A DNA stretch of 7,861 nucleotides. Source: Chromatiales bacterium. Its GTDB lineage: Bacteria > Pseudomonadota > Gammaproteobacteria > Thiohalospirales > Thiohalospiraceae. The notes beneath the pieces are model-generated. The model had not been told where the DNA came from and made no database searches. It saw only the letters and a program-made list of their open reading frames with translations. Positions 1 to 6,895 of the stretch are shown piece by piece. Every line of letters starts with the position of its first letter. Position 1 is the first letter of the stretch. The stretch covers positions 1 to 7,861 of the forward strand of contig JALSRO010000421.1 in assembly GCA_026984715.1 (NCBI GenBank), written 5' to 3'. The position numbers and the translations under genes were made by a program.

Positions 1-1662
1 GTCAACGACGCTCCCCCGGCTGGGGAGAGTATCAAACATATCGATTTTCGCCGTGACAGAAAGGGCAACGGGTTGGTCGAGGTTACCTTCTCCGGGTCGG
101 GAGCCGTTGCGGATGTGCGCAAGGTCGGTGATCGAATCATAGCCGACCTGCATGGTGTAACCGTCCCTGAAGAGCTGCAGCGGCGTTACGATGTCACCGA
201 TTTTGCCACTCCTGTGGTTGCCATGGACAGTTATCAGAAAGGGGATGGAGCCGAGTTGGTAATCACCAGTGTAGGTCCCTACGACTACAAGACTTACCAG
301 TCAGGCAACCGCCTGGCAATCAATGTCAGTGCAGTTAAGAAATCCAAAAAGAAAAACGGGATTGCAAAGCAGAAACATTATACCGGTGAGCGCCTGTCAC
401 TGGATTTTCAGGACATCGAAGTCCGGGCGGCTCTGAAGATCATCGCCGACTTCACCAATCAGAATATTGTTGCCAGTGACAGTGTCAATGGCAGTATCAC
501 TCTGCATCTGAAAAATGTTCCGTGGGACGAGGCGATGGATATTATCCTCGATACCAAGGGGCTGGCGATGCGCAAGCGGGGAAATGTCATTCTCGTGGCT
601 CCCGCAGAGGAGATTGCGGCCCGGGAAAAATTCGAGATGGAGGCTCGCAAGAAGCGGGAAGAGCTGGCACCATTGGTCAGCGAGTCGATCCAGGTGAACT
701 ATGCCAAGGCAGCGGATCTCGCCGCCCTGTTCAAGAAGGGAAAAAATTCGCGCGGTTCCATCTCCATCGACGAGCGCACCAACCGCATTCTGGTCACTGA
801 TACCTACGAGAATCTTCAGAAGCTGCGTGCCCGGGTGGCAGAACTGGATGTGCCCGTGCGTCAGGTAATGATCGAGTCGCGCATCGTGATTGCCAACAAC
901 GATTTCAGCCGTAATCTCGGGGCCCGGTTTGGCATCACTGCTGCAGCCAAGAGCGGTTCCAACGGTATCGTTGGGACTACCGGATCATCCAGCGGAACCG
1001 GAACCATGGTGGACAGCGCCCTGAGCAACCTGCAGGGGGGAAGTGGTGCGTTGCCGGTGACCATGCCTGCACTGGGCGATCGGTATAATGTCAATCTCCC
1101 GGTCATCAATCCGGCCGGCAAGTTTGCCCTAGCCTTGTTGGGCAAGGACTACCTTCTCGACATGGAGCTTTCCGCGTTGCAGATGGAAGGGCGAGGGGAG
1201 GTTCTCTCCAATCCGCGGGTGATTACCGCCAACCGGAGTGAGGCGCTGATCGAGCAGGGTGTCGAGATTCCTTATCAGCAGGCGACATCCAGCGGTGCCA
1301 CTTCGGTATCGTTCAAGAAGGCGGTGCTGAGCCTGAAAGTCGTGCCGCAGATTACGCCGGATGATCGCATCATCATGGATCTGAATGTCACCAAGGACAG
1401 CGTAGGCCAAGTGTTCAACGGCGTTCCCAGCATCAACTCCCGTGAGGTGAAGACCCAGGTTTTGGTCCGTGATGGAGATACGGTGGTGCTGGGCGGTATC
1501 TATGAGCAGACCCGCAGCAGACAGGTCGACAGTGTGCCGCTGCTGGGAGAGCTGCCTGTCATTGGTGCGCTGTTCCGTCAGACCCGCAAGGTCAACGACA
1601 AGGCCGAGTTGCTGATCTTCGTCACACCCAGGATCCTGCGTGATGGGATGGAGGTGAAGTAG
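1..1662 (+). CDS. pilQ: Type IV pilus secretin PilQ, 5'-truncated by the window edge
   Basis: PilQ forms the multimeric outer-membrane pore through which the type IV pilus passes. The frame is open from base 1, so the visible 553 codons are the C-terminal part and the true start lies upstream; the TTG at 73 is internal. In window numbering, residues about 1-110 resemble an AMIN peptidoglycan-binding domain, followed by a lysine-rich linker (about 113-125), an STN-type domain (about 126-205), a secretin N1/NolW-type domain (about 224-287) and the secretin core (about 288-550). The core holds the family signature VPLLGELPVIGALFR (512-526) and the LLIFVTPRIL strand (537-546) near the end, as in other PilQ proteins. 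A Gly/Ser-rich stretch around 316-350 lies where secretins carry their gate loops. Upstream neighbours are expected to be pilMNOP. The gene ends at TAG, and its last codons double as a ribosome binding site for a following GTG. The family call is secure; domain borders are estimates. Confidence 0.96.
   Translation, partial: VNDAPPAGESIKHIDFRRDRKGNGLVEVTFSGSGAVADVRKVGDRIIADLHGVTVPEELQRRYDVTDFATPVVAMDSYQKGDGAELVITSVGPYDYKTYQSGNRLAINVSAVKKSKKKNGIAKQKHYTGERLSLDFQDIEVRAALKIIADFTNQNIVASDSVNGSITLHLKNVPWDEAMDIILDTKGLAMRKRGNVILVAPAEEIAAREKFEMEARKKREELAPLVSESIQVNYAKAADLAALFKKGKNSRGSISIDERTNRILVTDTYENLQKLRARVAELDVPVRQVMIESRIVIANNDFSRNLGARFGITAAAKSGSNGIVGTTGSSSGTGTMVDSALSNLQGGSGALPVTMPALGDRYNVNLPVINPAGKFALALLGKDYLLDMELSALQMEGRGEVLSNPRVITANRSEALIEQGVEIPYQQATSSGATSVSFKKAVLSLKVVPQITPDDRIIMDLNVTKDSVGQVFNGVPSINSREVKTQVLVRDGDTVVLGGIYEQTRSRQVDSVPLLGELPVIGALFRQTRKVNDKAELLIFVTPRILRDGMEVK
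1650..1657 (+). promoter_or_regulatory. Strong Shine-Dalgarno sequence inside the pilQ 3' end
   Basis: GGAGGTGA is fully complementary to the 16S rRNA 3' tail as known for gammaproteobacteria. It ends four bases before a GTG (1662-1664) that overlaps the pilQ stop as TAGTG, giving 7 bases between GGAGG and GTG. A very similar junction occurs at the aroB/dgt boundary, where it starts a real gene. It could be coincidental coding for the PilQ C-terminus (Met-Glu-Val-Lys). Confidence 0.5.
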
Positions 1663-1772
1663 TGCAGCGGCTGCGTGAAGGCCTGCTGGGGATTGTGAAT
1701 ATCGTATGGTTGAGCGCCGTTTCTGCTCTGTCTGTGCCTGGAGATAGGAGATTGGGTAATGGGTTGGTTTGA
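1662..1772 (+). CDS. Possible 36-residue hydrophobic small protein or coupling leader peptide
   Basis: A GTG overlapping the pilQ stop (TAGTG) opens a 36-codon frame that ends at TGA 1770-1772, which is 14 bases inside the next gene. The predicted peptide begins MQRLREGLLGIVNIVWLSAV and ends in a short polar tail with two adjacent arginines. The basic N-terminus followed by about 18 mostly hydrophobic residues resembles a signal peptide or a single membrane segment. It is preceded by an excellent ribosome binding site. I do not recognise a family. It may be a real small membrane or secreted protein, a leader peptide that couples translation of pilQ to the lipoprotein gene, the remnant of a longer gene, or chance. 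Small length and absence of homology evidence keep confidence low. Confidence 0.35.
   Translation: MQRLREGLLGIVNIVWLSAVSALSVPGDRRLGNGLV
1746..1750 (+). promoter_or_regulatory. Ribosome binding site of the Ig-like lipoprotein gene
   Basis: AGGAG lies 8 bases before the ATG at 1759. It favours that start over the in-frame ATG at 1783, which has only a weak GAGAAAG in front of it. Confidence 0.7.
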
Positions 1773-3915
1773 GAAAGATTTGATGAAAGGCATTCTGGTG
1801 ACGCTGTTTCTGCTCACGATGTTGACCGCCTGTGGTGGTGATACCATTTTTGGTAGTACCGGCACGGGAGCCACTACGGGGTCGGACAGCACCGGCGGCA
1901 GCGACAGCGGAAGCGGGAGTGGCAGTAACGGTGATGGAGGTGAGGCAGCCAGCAATGTAAAGGTCACCCTGCGTCTGGTGTCGGCAAATACCGGGCAGAC
2001 TACCCAGACCATCACTTCCGCCAATCCAGGGCGTGTCATAGCCACGGTTTCCGGGAACGAAGCCGCCGAGGTGGTGAGTTTTGAAACCACTGCCGGAGAG
2101 ATCCCGGTTGCCACGGCGATTACAAACAGCAGCAACGAGGCAGTGGTGGATATTCTGGCCGGCAGCTCGCTCGGGGCCGGAATCATTACAGCGACCACAT
2201 CGTCGGGTGCGTCGGCAACCATGGCGTTTGCGGTTGGTGCGACCAATTTGCGCATGGGAAGCGGAACCCCGTTTCAGGAGGGGGTGGCCTCTGTGGGAGC
2301 CGCGCAGATTTCAGCGGGGGGAACGACGGTGGTTTCTGTTTCGGTGGTAGATGAAAACGGTGCCCCTTTTCTGGAGCCGGTAGAGGTCAACTTTTCCTCC
2401 TCCTGCAGCAGCCAGGCAACGCCTACGGCCACCCTGAGCTCCCCCGTCAGCACCGTGAACGGGGTTGCCACCAGTACCTATCTGGCGCAGGGATGTGTCG
2501 GCGACGACTCCATCAACGTCACTGCCAACGCCGGAGGGGTCAATCTCTCAGCCACCGCCACGGTGAATGTGCTGTCTGCTGAGGTGGGGAGTATCGAGGT
2601 GGTGTCCGCCACTCCGGAGAACATTGCGATTCAGGGTGCTGGCGGTATCGGTGGTTCGGAGAGTTCCACTGTCGTGTTTCGGGTACGCGACGTGAATGGC
2701 AATCCGGTGAACGGTCAGCTGGTCGATTTCTCTCTGAACACCCAGGTGGGTGGTATCTCGTTGACCCCAGCCCAGGCGACCACCAACACTGACGGTCTGG
2801 TTCAGACGGTGGTCAATTCCGGCACTGTTGCTACCACGGTTCGCGTCACTGCGAGCGTCCACGACAGCGATCCCTTGATCATCACCCAGTCCAGCCAGCT
2901 GGTGGTGTCCACCGGGATTCCCGATCAGAACAGCTTCAGTCTCTCCGCCGAGACGTTGAATCCGGAGGCCTGGGGGGTCGACGGTGTAGCAGTCGAGGTG
3001 ACCGCCCGGCTGGCGGATCACTTCAACAATCCGGTTCCGGATGGCACCGCCGTCAGCTTCTTCACGGAGGGTGGTTCCATTCAACCCTCCTGTACCACAG
3101 TGGGAGGCAAGTGTAGCGTCATCTGGACCAGTCAGGAGCCACGTCCCACGGGCAAGACCCTTGCCGGGACGGGCCAGACCCCCGAAGTTCTCAATACTAT
3201 GGGGCAGCCGTTCGGAGGCCGGGCGACGATACTGGCCACAGCCATCGGGGAGGAGTCGTTCCCGGATCTGAACGGTAACGGCCGCTTCGACGCTTCGGAA
3301 ATGAGCGCGTTCCTGGGAACGGGTGTTTCCGGGCGTCCCTACGATTTGGCGGAGGCGTTCAACGATTACAATGAAGATGGCATCTACAATCCGGCCGTAG
3401 CAGGAGGAGAGGCCGCCGGGGAGCTGGAGGAGTTCGTGGACTTCAACGGTAACGCAGTTTTCGACGGGAAGGATGGGTTGTACAACGGTGTTCTCTGTTC
3501 GGTGCCTGCGCATGCGGGTTGTTCGCCGACCCAGCACTCCACCAACGTGCGTGCACAGCTGGTGCTGGTGATGTCGGGAAGCGCCGCAAACCTGACCCTC
3601 AACTCCCCCGCATCCGGTACCTTGACCCTACAGGGTGAGTCCACCGGCAGTGTCAGCGTCACCATTGCCGATCTGCATGGTCAGCCCATGCCGAAAGGGA
3701 CGACGGTGAAATTCACCACCACGGTCGGTTCCATCGTCGGCCCCAGCTCGTTCACCTGGGCCAATGACAACCACAATGGTGGCGGCATGTTCTCGGTTGC
3801 AGTAAAAGGGGTGAACACAAATGGTGAGACGAAGACCGGTTCAGTAATCGTGGAGGTTTCCACCCCGGGCGGGATCGTCTCCGTCTTCACACCGGTGAGT
3901 GTCATCATCCAGTAG
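1759..3915 (+). CDS. Multi-domain bacterial Ig-like (invasin/Big_1 style) lipoprotein
   Basis: The 718-residue product starts with a signal peptide whose hydrophobic core (residues 10-22) runs into a lipobox LTAC, so Cys25 should be lipidated. A Gly/Ser/Asp-rich linker (about 26-64) follows. Then come beta-rich Ig-like repeats at about 67-160 (divergent), 161-273, 277-388, 389-497 and 595-718. Four of them share the invasin-type motif D-x-x-G/N-x-P-x-x-x-x-x-V-x-F, starting at Asp198, Asp311, Asp420 and Asp638. Between repeats 4 and 5 lies a region with three calcium-type acidic loops (503-572). Apart from Cys25, six cysteines form three close pairs (216/246, 445/452, 580/588), fitting oxidised folding outside the cytoplasm. 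The gene follows pilQ and ends at a strong terminator, so it is probably the last gene of the pilus operon. Whether it stays periplasmic or is surface-exposed, and whether it acts as adhesin or pilus accessory, is inference. The ATG at 1783 would give a shorter signal peptide (Cys17) but has a poorer ribosome site. Confidence 0.85.
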   Translation: MGWFEKDLMKGILVTLFLLTMLTACGGDTIFGSTGTGATTGSDSTGGSDSGSGSGSNGDGGEAASNVKVTLRLVSANTGQTTQTITSANPGRVIATVSGNEAAEVVSFETTAGEIPVATAITNSSNEAVVDILAGSSLGAGIITATTSSGASATMAFAVGATNLRMGSGTPFQEGVASVGAAQISAGGTTVVSVSVVDENGAPFLEPVEVNFSSSCSSQATPTATLSSPVSTVNGVATSTYLAQGCVGDDSINVTANAGGVNLSATATVNVLSAEVGSIEVVSATPENIAIQGAGGIGGSESSTVVFRVRDVNGNPVNGQLVDFSLNTQVGGISLTPAQATTNTDGLVQTVVNSGTVATTVRVTASVHDSDPLIITQSSQLVVSTGIPDQNSFSLSAETLNPEAWGVDGVAVEVTARLADHFNNPVPDGTAVSFFTEGGSIQPSCTTVGGKCSVIWTSQEPRPTGKTLAGTGQTPEVLNTMGQPFGGRATILATAIGEESFPDLNGNGRFDASEMSAFLGTGVSGRPYDLAEAFNDYNEDGIYNPAVAGGEAAGELEEFVDFNGNAVFDGKDGLYNGVLCSVPAHAGCSPTQHSTNVRAQLVLVMSGSAANLTLNSPASGTLTLQGESTGSVSVTIADLHGQPMPKGTTVKFTTTVGSIVGPSSFTWANDNHNGGGMFSVAVKGVNTNGETKTGSVIVEVSTPGGIVSVFTPVSVIIQ
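3265..3474 (+). other. Cluster of three EF-hand/dockerin-like calcium loops in the Ig-like lipoprotein
   Basis: Residues 503-514 read DLNGNGRFDASE, matching a 12-residue EF-hand loop with Asp, Asn, Asn, Asp and Glu at positions 1, 3, 5, 9 and 12. Residues 536-547 (DYNEDGIYN at the front) and 561-572 (DFNGNAVFDGKD) repeat the pattern with weaker position 12. Such loops bind calcium in dockerin- and thrombospondin-type-3-like proteins. Calcium binding here is inferred from the motif alone. Confidence 0.7.
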
Positions 3916-3933
3916 TAAACTGTGTTTTTCATC

Positions 3934-3966
3934 AGGGGTGCCATCTGTGGGCACCCCTTTTTTTTT
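3934..3966 (+). terminator. Strong Rho-independent terminator after the Ig-like lipoprotein gene
   Basis: A perfect 9-bp stem AGGGGTGCC (3934-3942) / GGCACCCCT (3950-3958) with a 7-base loop is followed by an unbroken run of nine T (3958-3966). It begins 18 bases after the lipoprotein stop codon and separates the pilus block from aroK. On the opposite strand the stem is not followed by a T run, so it should work mainly in the + direction. Confidence 0.93.
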
Positions 3967-4019
3967 GGGGGAGGGGAGGCGAATTCCGGGAAGCCTCACC
4001 GGCCGTTTTGCATTATCAT

Positions 4020-4024
4020 GGTGA
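4020..4024 (+). promoter_or_regulatory. Probable weak ribosome binding site of aroK
   Basis: GGTGA matches the 3' half of the extended Shine-Dalgarno sequence and lies directly in front of the ATG at 4026. It is the only plausible site near that start. A purine-rich run (3967-3979) is too far upstream. Confidence 0.35.
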
Positions 4025-4025
4025 C

Positions 4026-4559
4026 ATGGCAAGATGCGACACCATCATTCTCGTTGGTCCCATGGGGGCGGGAAAGAGTACTATCGGGCGGCGGCTCTCG
4101 GCTACGCTGGGAAAGAATTTCATGGACAGCGATCGGGAGATAGAGAACCGAACTGGCGTCGATATTTCGCTGATATTCGAGCTCGAGGGCGAGGCGGGAT
4201 TCCGGCGCAGGGAGAGCAGGATACTGGATGAGCTGACCCGCTGCCGGGGTATCGTGCTCGCCACCGGTGGGGGGGCGGTACTGGATCCGCGCAATCGCCA
4301 GCGCTTCCGGCAGCGCGGTTTTGTCGTCTATCTCCATGCTTCCATCGATCACCTGCTGCAGCGTACCGCGCGGGACAAGAGGCGCCCGCTGCTGCAGACC
4401 GATGATCCCCGTGTGCGGCTGCAGGAAATCATGCTGGAGCGGGAACCGCTCTATCATGAAGTTGCCGATCTGGAGGTGGAAACCGGCGGGCGCAATATCC
4501 GCAGGGTGGTGCGCGAGATAGCAAACCACTACAAAAAGGCTGAATGCCAAGGTGGTTAG
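4026..4559 (+). CDS. aroK: Shikimate kinase
   Basis: AroK phosphorylates shikimate with ATP to shikimate-3-phosphate in the aromatic amino acid pathway, in the cytoplasm. The 177-residue product has the usual family length. It shows the P-loop GPMGAGKST (11-19), the DxD pair Asp34/Asp36, Arg60 in an FRRRE segment, the GGG motif at 81-83, a lid region with RDKRRPLL (116-123) and Arg139 in a REPLY segment. These correspond to nucleotide, Mg and shikimate binding positions known in the family. I chose the ATG at 4026 because the protein then begins MARCDTIILVGP, as is usual; an in-frame TTG at 4008 would add six residues. The gene is the first after a terminator, so its transcript must start between 3967 and 4025 or come from read-through; I could not recognise a convincing promoter. 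aroB follows after 54 bases. Confidence 0.96.
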   Translation: MARCDTIILVGPMGAGKSTIGRRLSATLGKNFMDSDREIENRTGVDISLIFELEGEAGFRRRESRILDELTRCRGIVLATGGGAVLDPRNRQRFRQRGFVVYLHASIDHLLQRTARDKRRPLLQTDDPRVRLQEIMLEREPLYHEVADLEVETGGRNIRRVVREIANHYKKAECQGG

Positions 4560-4613
4560 AGCTATCATAGTGAGAGATGAGAGCCGGCAACCAAACATAG
4601 CGTCGATTCCACC

Positions 4614-5708
4614 ATGAAAACCATTCACGTCGAACTGGGCGAGCGCAGTTATCCCATCTTTATCGGAACCGAACTGCTTGGCAGGGCGGAGCTGGTGGCG
4701 CCATACATTCGCGGTGATCAGGTGCTGATTGTCAGCAATGAAACCGTCGCCCCCCTCTATCTGGAACAGGCACAGGCGGCATTCGATGGGTTCCAGTGCC
4801 ATTCGGTGATACTGCCAGACGGAGAGCAGTACAAAACCCTGCGCACGCTGAACACTGTATTCGATACCCTGCTCGAGCAGCGCTTCGACCGCAGCTCCAC
4901 CCTGGTGGCTCTGGGTGGTGGCGTAGTGGGAGATATCACCGGGTTTGCTGCAGCCTGCTATCAAAGGGGAGTGGATTTCATCCAGATTCCCACCACACTG
5001 CTGGCGCAGGTGGACTCTTCCGTTGGTGGCAAGACCGGGGTCAACCATCCCTTGGGCAAAAACATGATTGGCGCTTTCCATCAGCCTCGCTGCGTCATTG
5101 CCGACATCGGCGTGCTGGATACGCTGGATGAGCGTCAGCTCAGTGCCGGACTGGCCGAAGTCATCAAATACGGCCTGATCCAGGATGCGGCATTCTTCTC
5201 CTGGCTGGAGGAGAATATGGAGCGGCTGCTGGCACGGGATCCCGAGGCGCTGATCCATGCAGTGCAGCGATCCTGCCAGGACAAGGCCGAGATAGTGGCT
5301 GCGGATGAGAAGGAGAGCGGCATTCGCGCCATTCTGAACATGGGGCACACCTTCGGACATGCCATCGAGACAGGAGTCGGTTACGGCCGCTGGCTGCACG
5401 GAGAAGCGGTGGCCACCGGCATGCTGATGGCAGCCGATCTGTCGCAGCGCCTCGGCTGGCTCGACGCACAGGATGTGGCACGCATCGACAACCTGATCGA
5501 CAAGGCCTGTCTGCCGACCCGCGCGCCTGCCGATCTGCAGTGCGAAGAGTTCCTGGAGTTGATGGCAGTGGACAAGAAAGTGGCTGGTGGCAAGATACAT
5601 CTGGTTCTGCCACGGGCGATTGGAGAATCGGCAGTCTGCTCCGATTACGATCCGGAGATACTGAAGCAGACTCTGGAGGCCCATCTGGCAGTCGGTGGAG
5701 TGAAGTAG
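4614..5708 (+). CDS. aroB: 3-dehydroquinate synthase
   Basis: AroB converts DAHP to 3-dehydroquinate, the second step of the shikimate pathway, using NAD and a metal such as zinc. The 364-residue product has normal length. It has the NAD-binding glycine motif GGGVVGD (101-107), the segment [17 protein letters not shown] (134-150) with the substrate-site lysines Lys140 and Lys150, and the metal ligands Glu182 (AEVIKYG), His245 (NMGHTFGH) and His262 (LHGEA), which align with the known Glu/His/His triad. The ATG at 4614 is the only reasonable start, because a stop at 4578-4580 closes the frame upstream. No good Shine-Dalgarno is visible before it, which is odd for a housekeeping gene. The 3' end overlaps the GTG start of the dGTPase-like gene by one base, and the last codons supply that gene's ribosome site, so the two are likely translationally coupled. 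Confidence 0.97.
   Translation: MKTIHVELGERSYPIFIGTELLGRAELVAPYIRGDQVLIVSNETVAPLYLEQAQAAFDGFQCHSVILPDGEQYKTLRTLNTVFDTLLEQRFDRSSTLVALGGGVVGDITGFAAACYQRGVDFIQIPTTLLAQVDSSVGGKTGVNHPLGKNMIGAFHQPRCVIADIGVLDTLDERQLSAGLAEVIKYGLIQDAAFFSWLEENMERLLARDPEALIHAVQRSCQDKAEIVAADEKESGIRAILNMGHTFGHAIETGVGYGRWLHGEAVATGMLMAADLSQRLGWLDAQDVARIDNLIDKACLPTRAPADLQCEEFLELMAVDKKVAGGKIHLVLPRAIGESAVCSDYDPEILKQTLEAHLAVGGVK
5697..5700 (+). promoter_or_regulatory. Ribosome binding site deciding the GTG start of the dGTPase-like gene
   Basis: GGAG inside the aroB 3' end lies 7 bases before the GTG at 5708. It supports this start over any start further upstream within aroB, where the same frame remains open back to about 5540. 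Confidence 0.75.
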
Positions 5709-6850
5709 TGCTGGCTCCCTATGCAGTGAGCGATGCCGAATCGCGCGGGCGCCGCTATCCCGAGACTGCCCCCCGATACCGTGGTGAGTTCCAGCGCGAT
5801 CGGGATCGTATCGTCCACTGCTCCGCTTTCCGCCGCCTGGAGTACAAGACCCAGGTATTCGTCAATCATGAAGGGGACATGTTCCGCACCCGCCTGACCC
5901 ACTCCATCGAGGTGGCGCAGATCGGGCGATCCATTGCCAGGGTGTTGGCAATCAACGAAGATCTGGTGGAAGCCATCTCCCTGGCTCACGATCTTGGTCA
6001 TACGCCATTTGGTCACGCGGGTCAGGATGCCCTGGACAGCTGCATGTCGGGGTATGGGGGGTTTGAGCACAACCTGCAGTCGTTGCGTGTGGTCGAAGAG
6101 CTGGAGCAGCGTTACGCCGAATTTTCCGGGCTGAATCTCACCTTTGAAACCCGGGAAGGGATCCTCAAGCACTGCACACTACAGCATGCCAGCGGGCTGG
6201 GAGAGCTGGGTGAACGTTTTCTGCAGCGTCAACACCCCTCGCTGGAGGCCCAGGTAGCCAACGTCGCCGATGAAATAGCATATAATAACCACGATGTGGA
6301 CGATGGTCTGCGTGCCGGACTCATCACCCTGGAACAGCTTGACGAAGTCGAACTGTTCCGGGAGCACCACCGGCAGGTGCGGAACAGGTATCCGCACCTC
6401 AATGGTCGGCGGATGGTCAACGAAGTGGTGCGGCGTATGATCAACCATCTGGTGATCGACCTTCTCGAAGCCAGCCAGGCGCGGCTGGCGGAGTATGCAC
6501 CGGAGGATGTTTCAGCGGTGCGCACCACTCCCGCACCACTGATCGGTTTCAGCGATGAGATGAAGCAGAAGAACCGCCAGCTGAAACGGTTTCTGCGTGA
6601 CAACATGTATCGCCACTACCGGGTGCACCGCATGACGGCCAAGGCAAGAAGAATCATCCATGCGCTTTTCCACGAGTTCATGGGTGACCCCGCGCTGCTT
6701 CCGGGAGAGACCCAGGAGACCGTCCGGCAGAGTGAGCAGGCGCAGGGGGAGCATGGTCGCGCCCGGGCGGTGGCAGACTACATTGCCGGAATGACCGACC
6801 GGTTTGCCATCTCGGAGTATGAGCGGATCTTCAACCCACACTCAAGCTGA
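5708..6850 (+). CDS. dgt: Deoxyguanosinetriphosphate triphosphohydrolase-like protein (HD superfamily)
   Basis: Members of this family hydrolyse dNTPs to deoxynucleoside and triphosphate and so affect dNTP pools. The 380-residue product carries the HD metal site: His65 in TRLTHS, His94-Asp95 in LAHDLGH and Asp188 in VADEIAY. Glu119 and His121 in the FEHNLQSLR segment match catalytic positions of dGTPases. The N-terminal segment with [10 protein letters not shown] (41-50) is also typical. The length fits the shorter dGTPase-like group rather than the about 500-residue E. coli Dgt, so substrate preference for dGTP is not certain. The start is GTG at 5708, overlapping the aroB stop as TAGTG with GGAG correctly spaced, and the protein then begins [19 protein letters not shown], as relatives do. 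The position between aroB and damX occurs in some gammaproteobacteria and suggests co-transcription. Confidence 0.93.
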   Translation: MLAPYAVSDAESRGRRYPETAPRYRGEFQRDRDRIVHCSAFRRLEYKTQVFVNHEGDMFRTRLTHSIEVAQIGRSIARVLAINEDLVEAISLAHDLGHTPFGHAGQDALDSCMSGYGGFEHNLQSLRVVEELEQRYAEFSGLNLTFETREGILKHCTLQHASGLGELGERFLQRQHPSLEAQVANVADEIAYNNHDVDDGLRAGLITLEQLDEVELFREHHRQVRNRYPHLNGRRMVNEVVRRMINHLVIDLLEASQARLAEYAPEDVSAVRTTPAPLIGFSDEMKQKNRQLKRFLRDNMYRHYRVHRMTAKARRIIHALFHEFMGDPALLPGETQETVRQSEQAQGEHGRARAVADYIAGMTDRFAISEYERIFNPHSS

Positions 6851-6879
6851 AGGTGGCAAAAGAGAATCCGGCAGCCAAC

Positions 6880-6883
6880 GGAG
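6880..6883 (+). promoter_or_regulatory. Probable ribosome binding site of the DamX-like ATPase gene
   Basis: GGAG lies 12 bases before the ATG at 6896, somewhat farther than ideal. No other in-frame ATG, GTG or TTG exists between the preceding stop and this ATG. Confidence 0.5.
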
Positions 6884-6895
6884 ACAGACATACCC

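Noticed and set aside
73..75. TTG as the start of pilQ
   Set aside because: The frame is open to base 1 and codons before 73 continue an AMIN-like domain, so the TTG is internal.
1861..1950. Short repeats in the Gly/Ser-coding stretch as a possible DNA repeat element
   Set aside because: The repetition is explained by a low-complexity protein linker after the lipobox and keeps frame.
1578..2255. 225-codon minus-strand open frame across the pilQ/lipoprotein junction
   Set aside because: It overlaps two supported genes, and its proline/serine/leucine run is just the complement of the Gly/Ser linker coding region.
2548..3537. 329-codon minus-strand open frame opposite the Ig-like lipoprotein
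   Set aside because: The plus-strand protein has repeats, signal peptide and ribosome site; the antisense translation is rich in Arg/His/Gly with no family features.
4008..4025. TTG start for aroK six codons upstream
   Set aside because: The ATG at 4026 gives the usual AroK N-terminus and has GGTGA in front; the TTG has no ribosome site.
3996..5684. 562-codon open frame on the minus strand opposite aroK and aroB
   Set aside because: It lies antisense to two clearly recognised enzymes, its translation has no recognisable domain, and long antisense frames arise readily in GC-rich genes with strong third-base bias.
5540..5707. Upstream extension of the dGTPase-like gene inside aroB
   Set aside because: The added 56 residues overlap aroB, look unlike the family, and the GTG at 5708 has a well-spaced ribosome site and gives the normal N-terminus.
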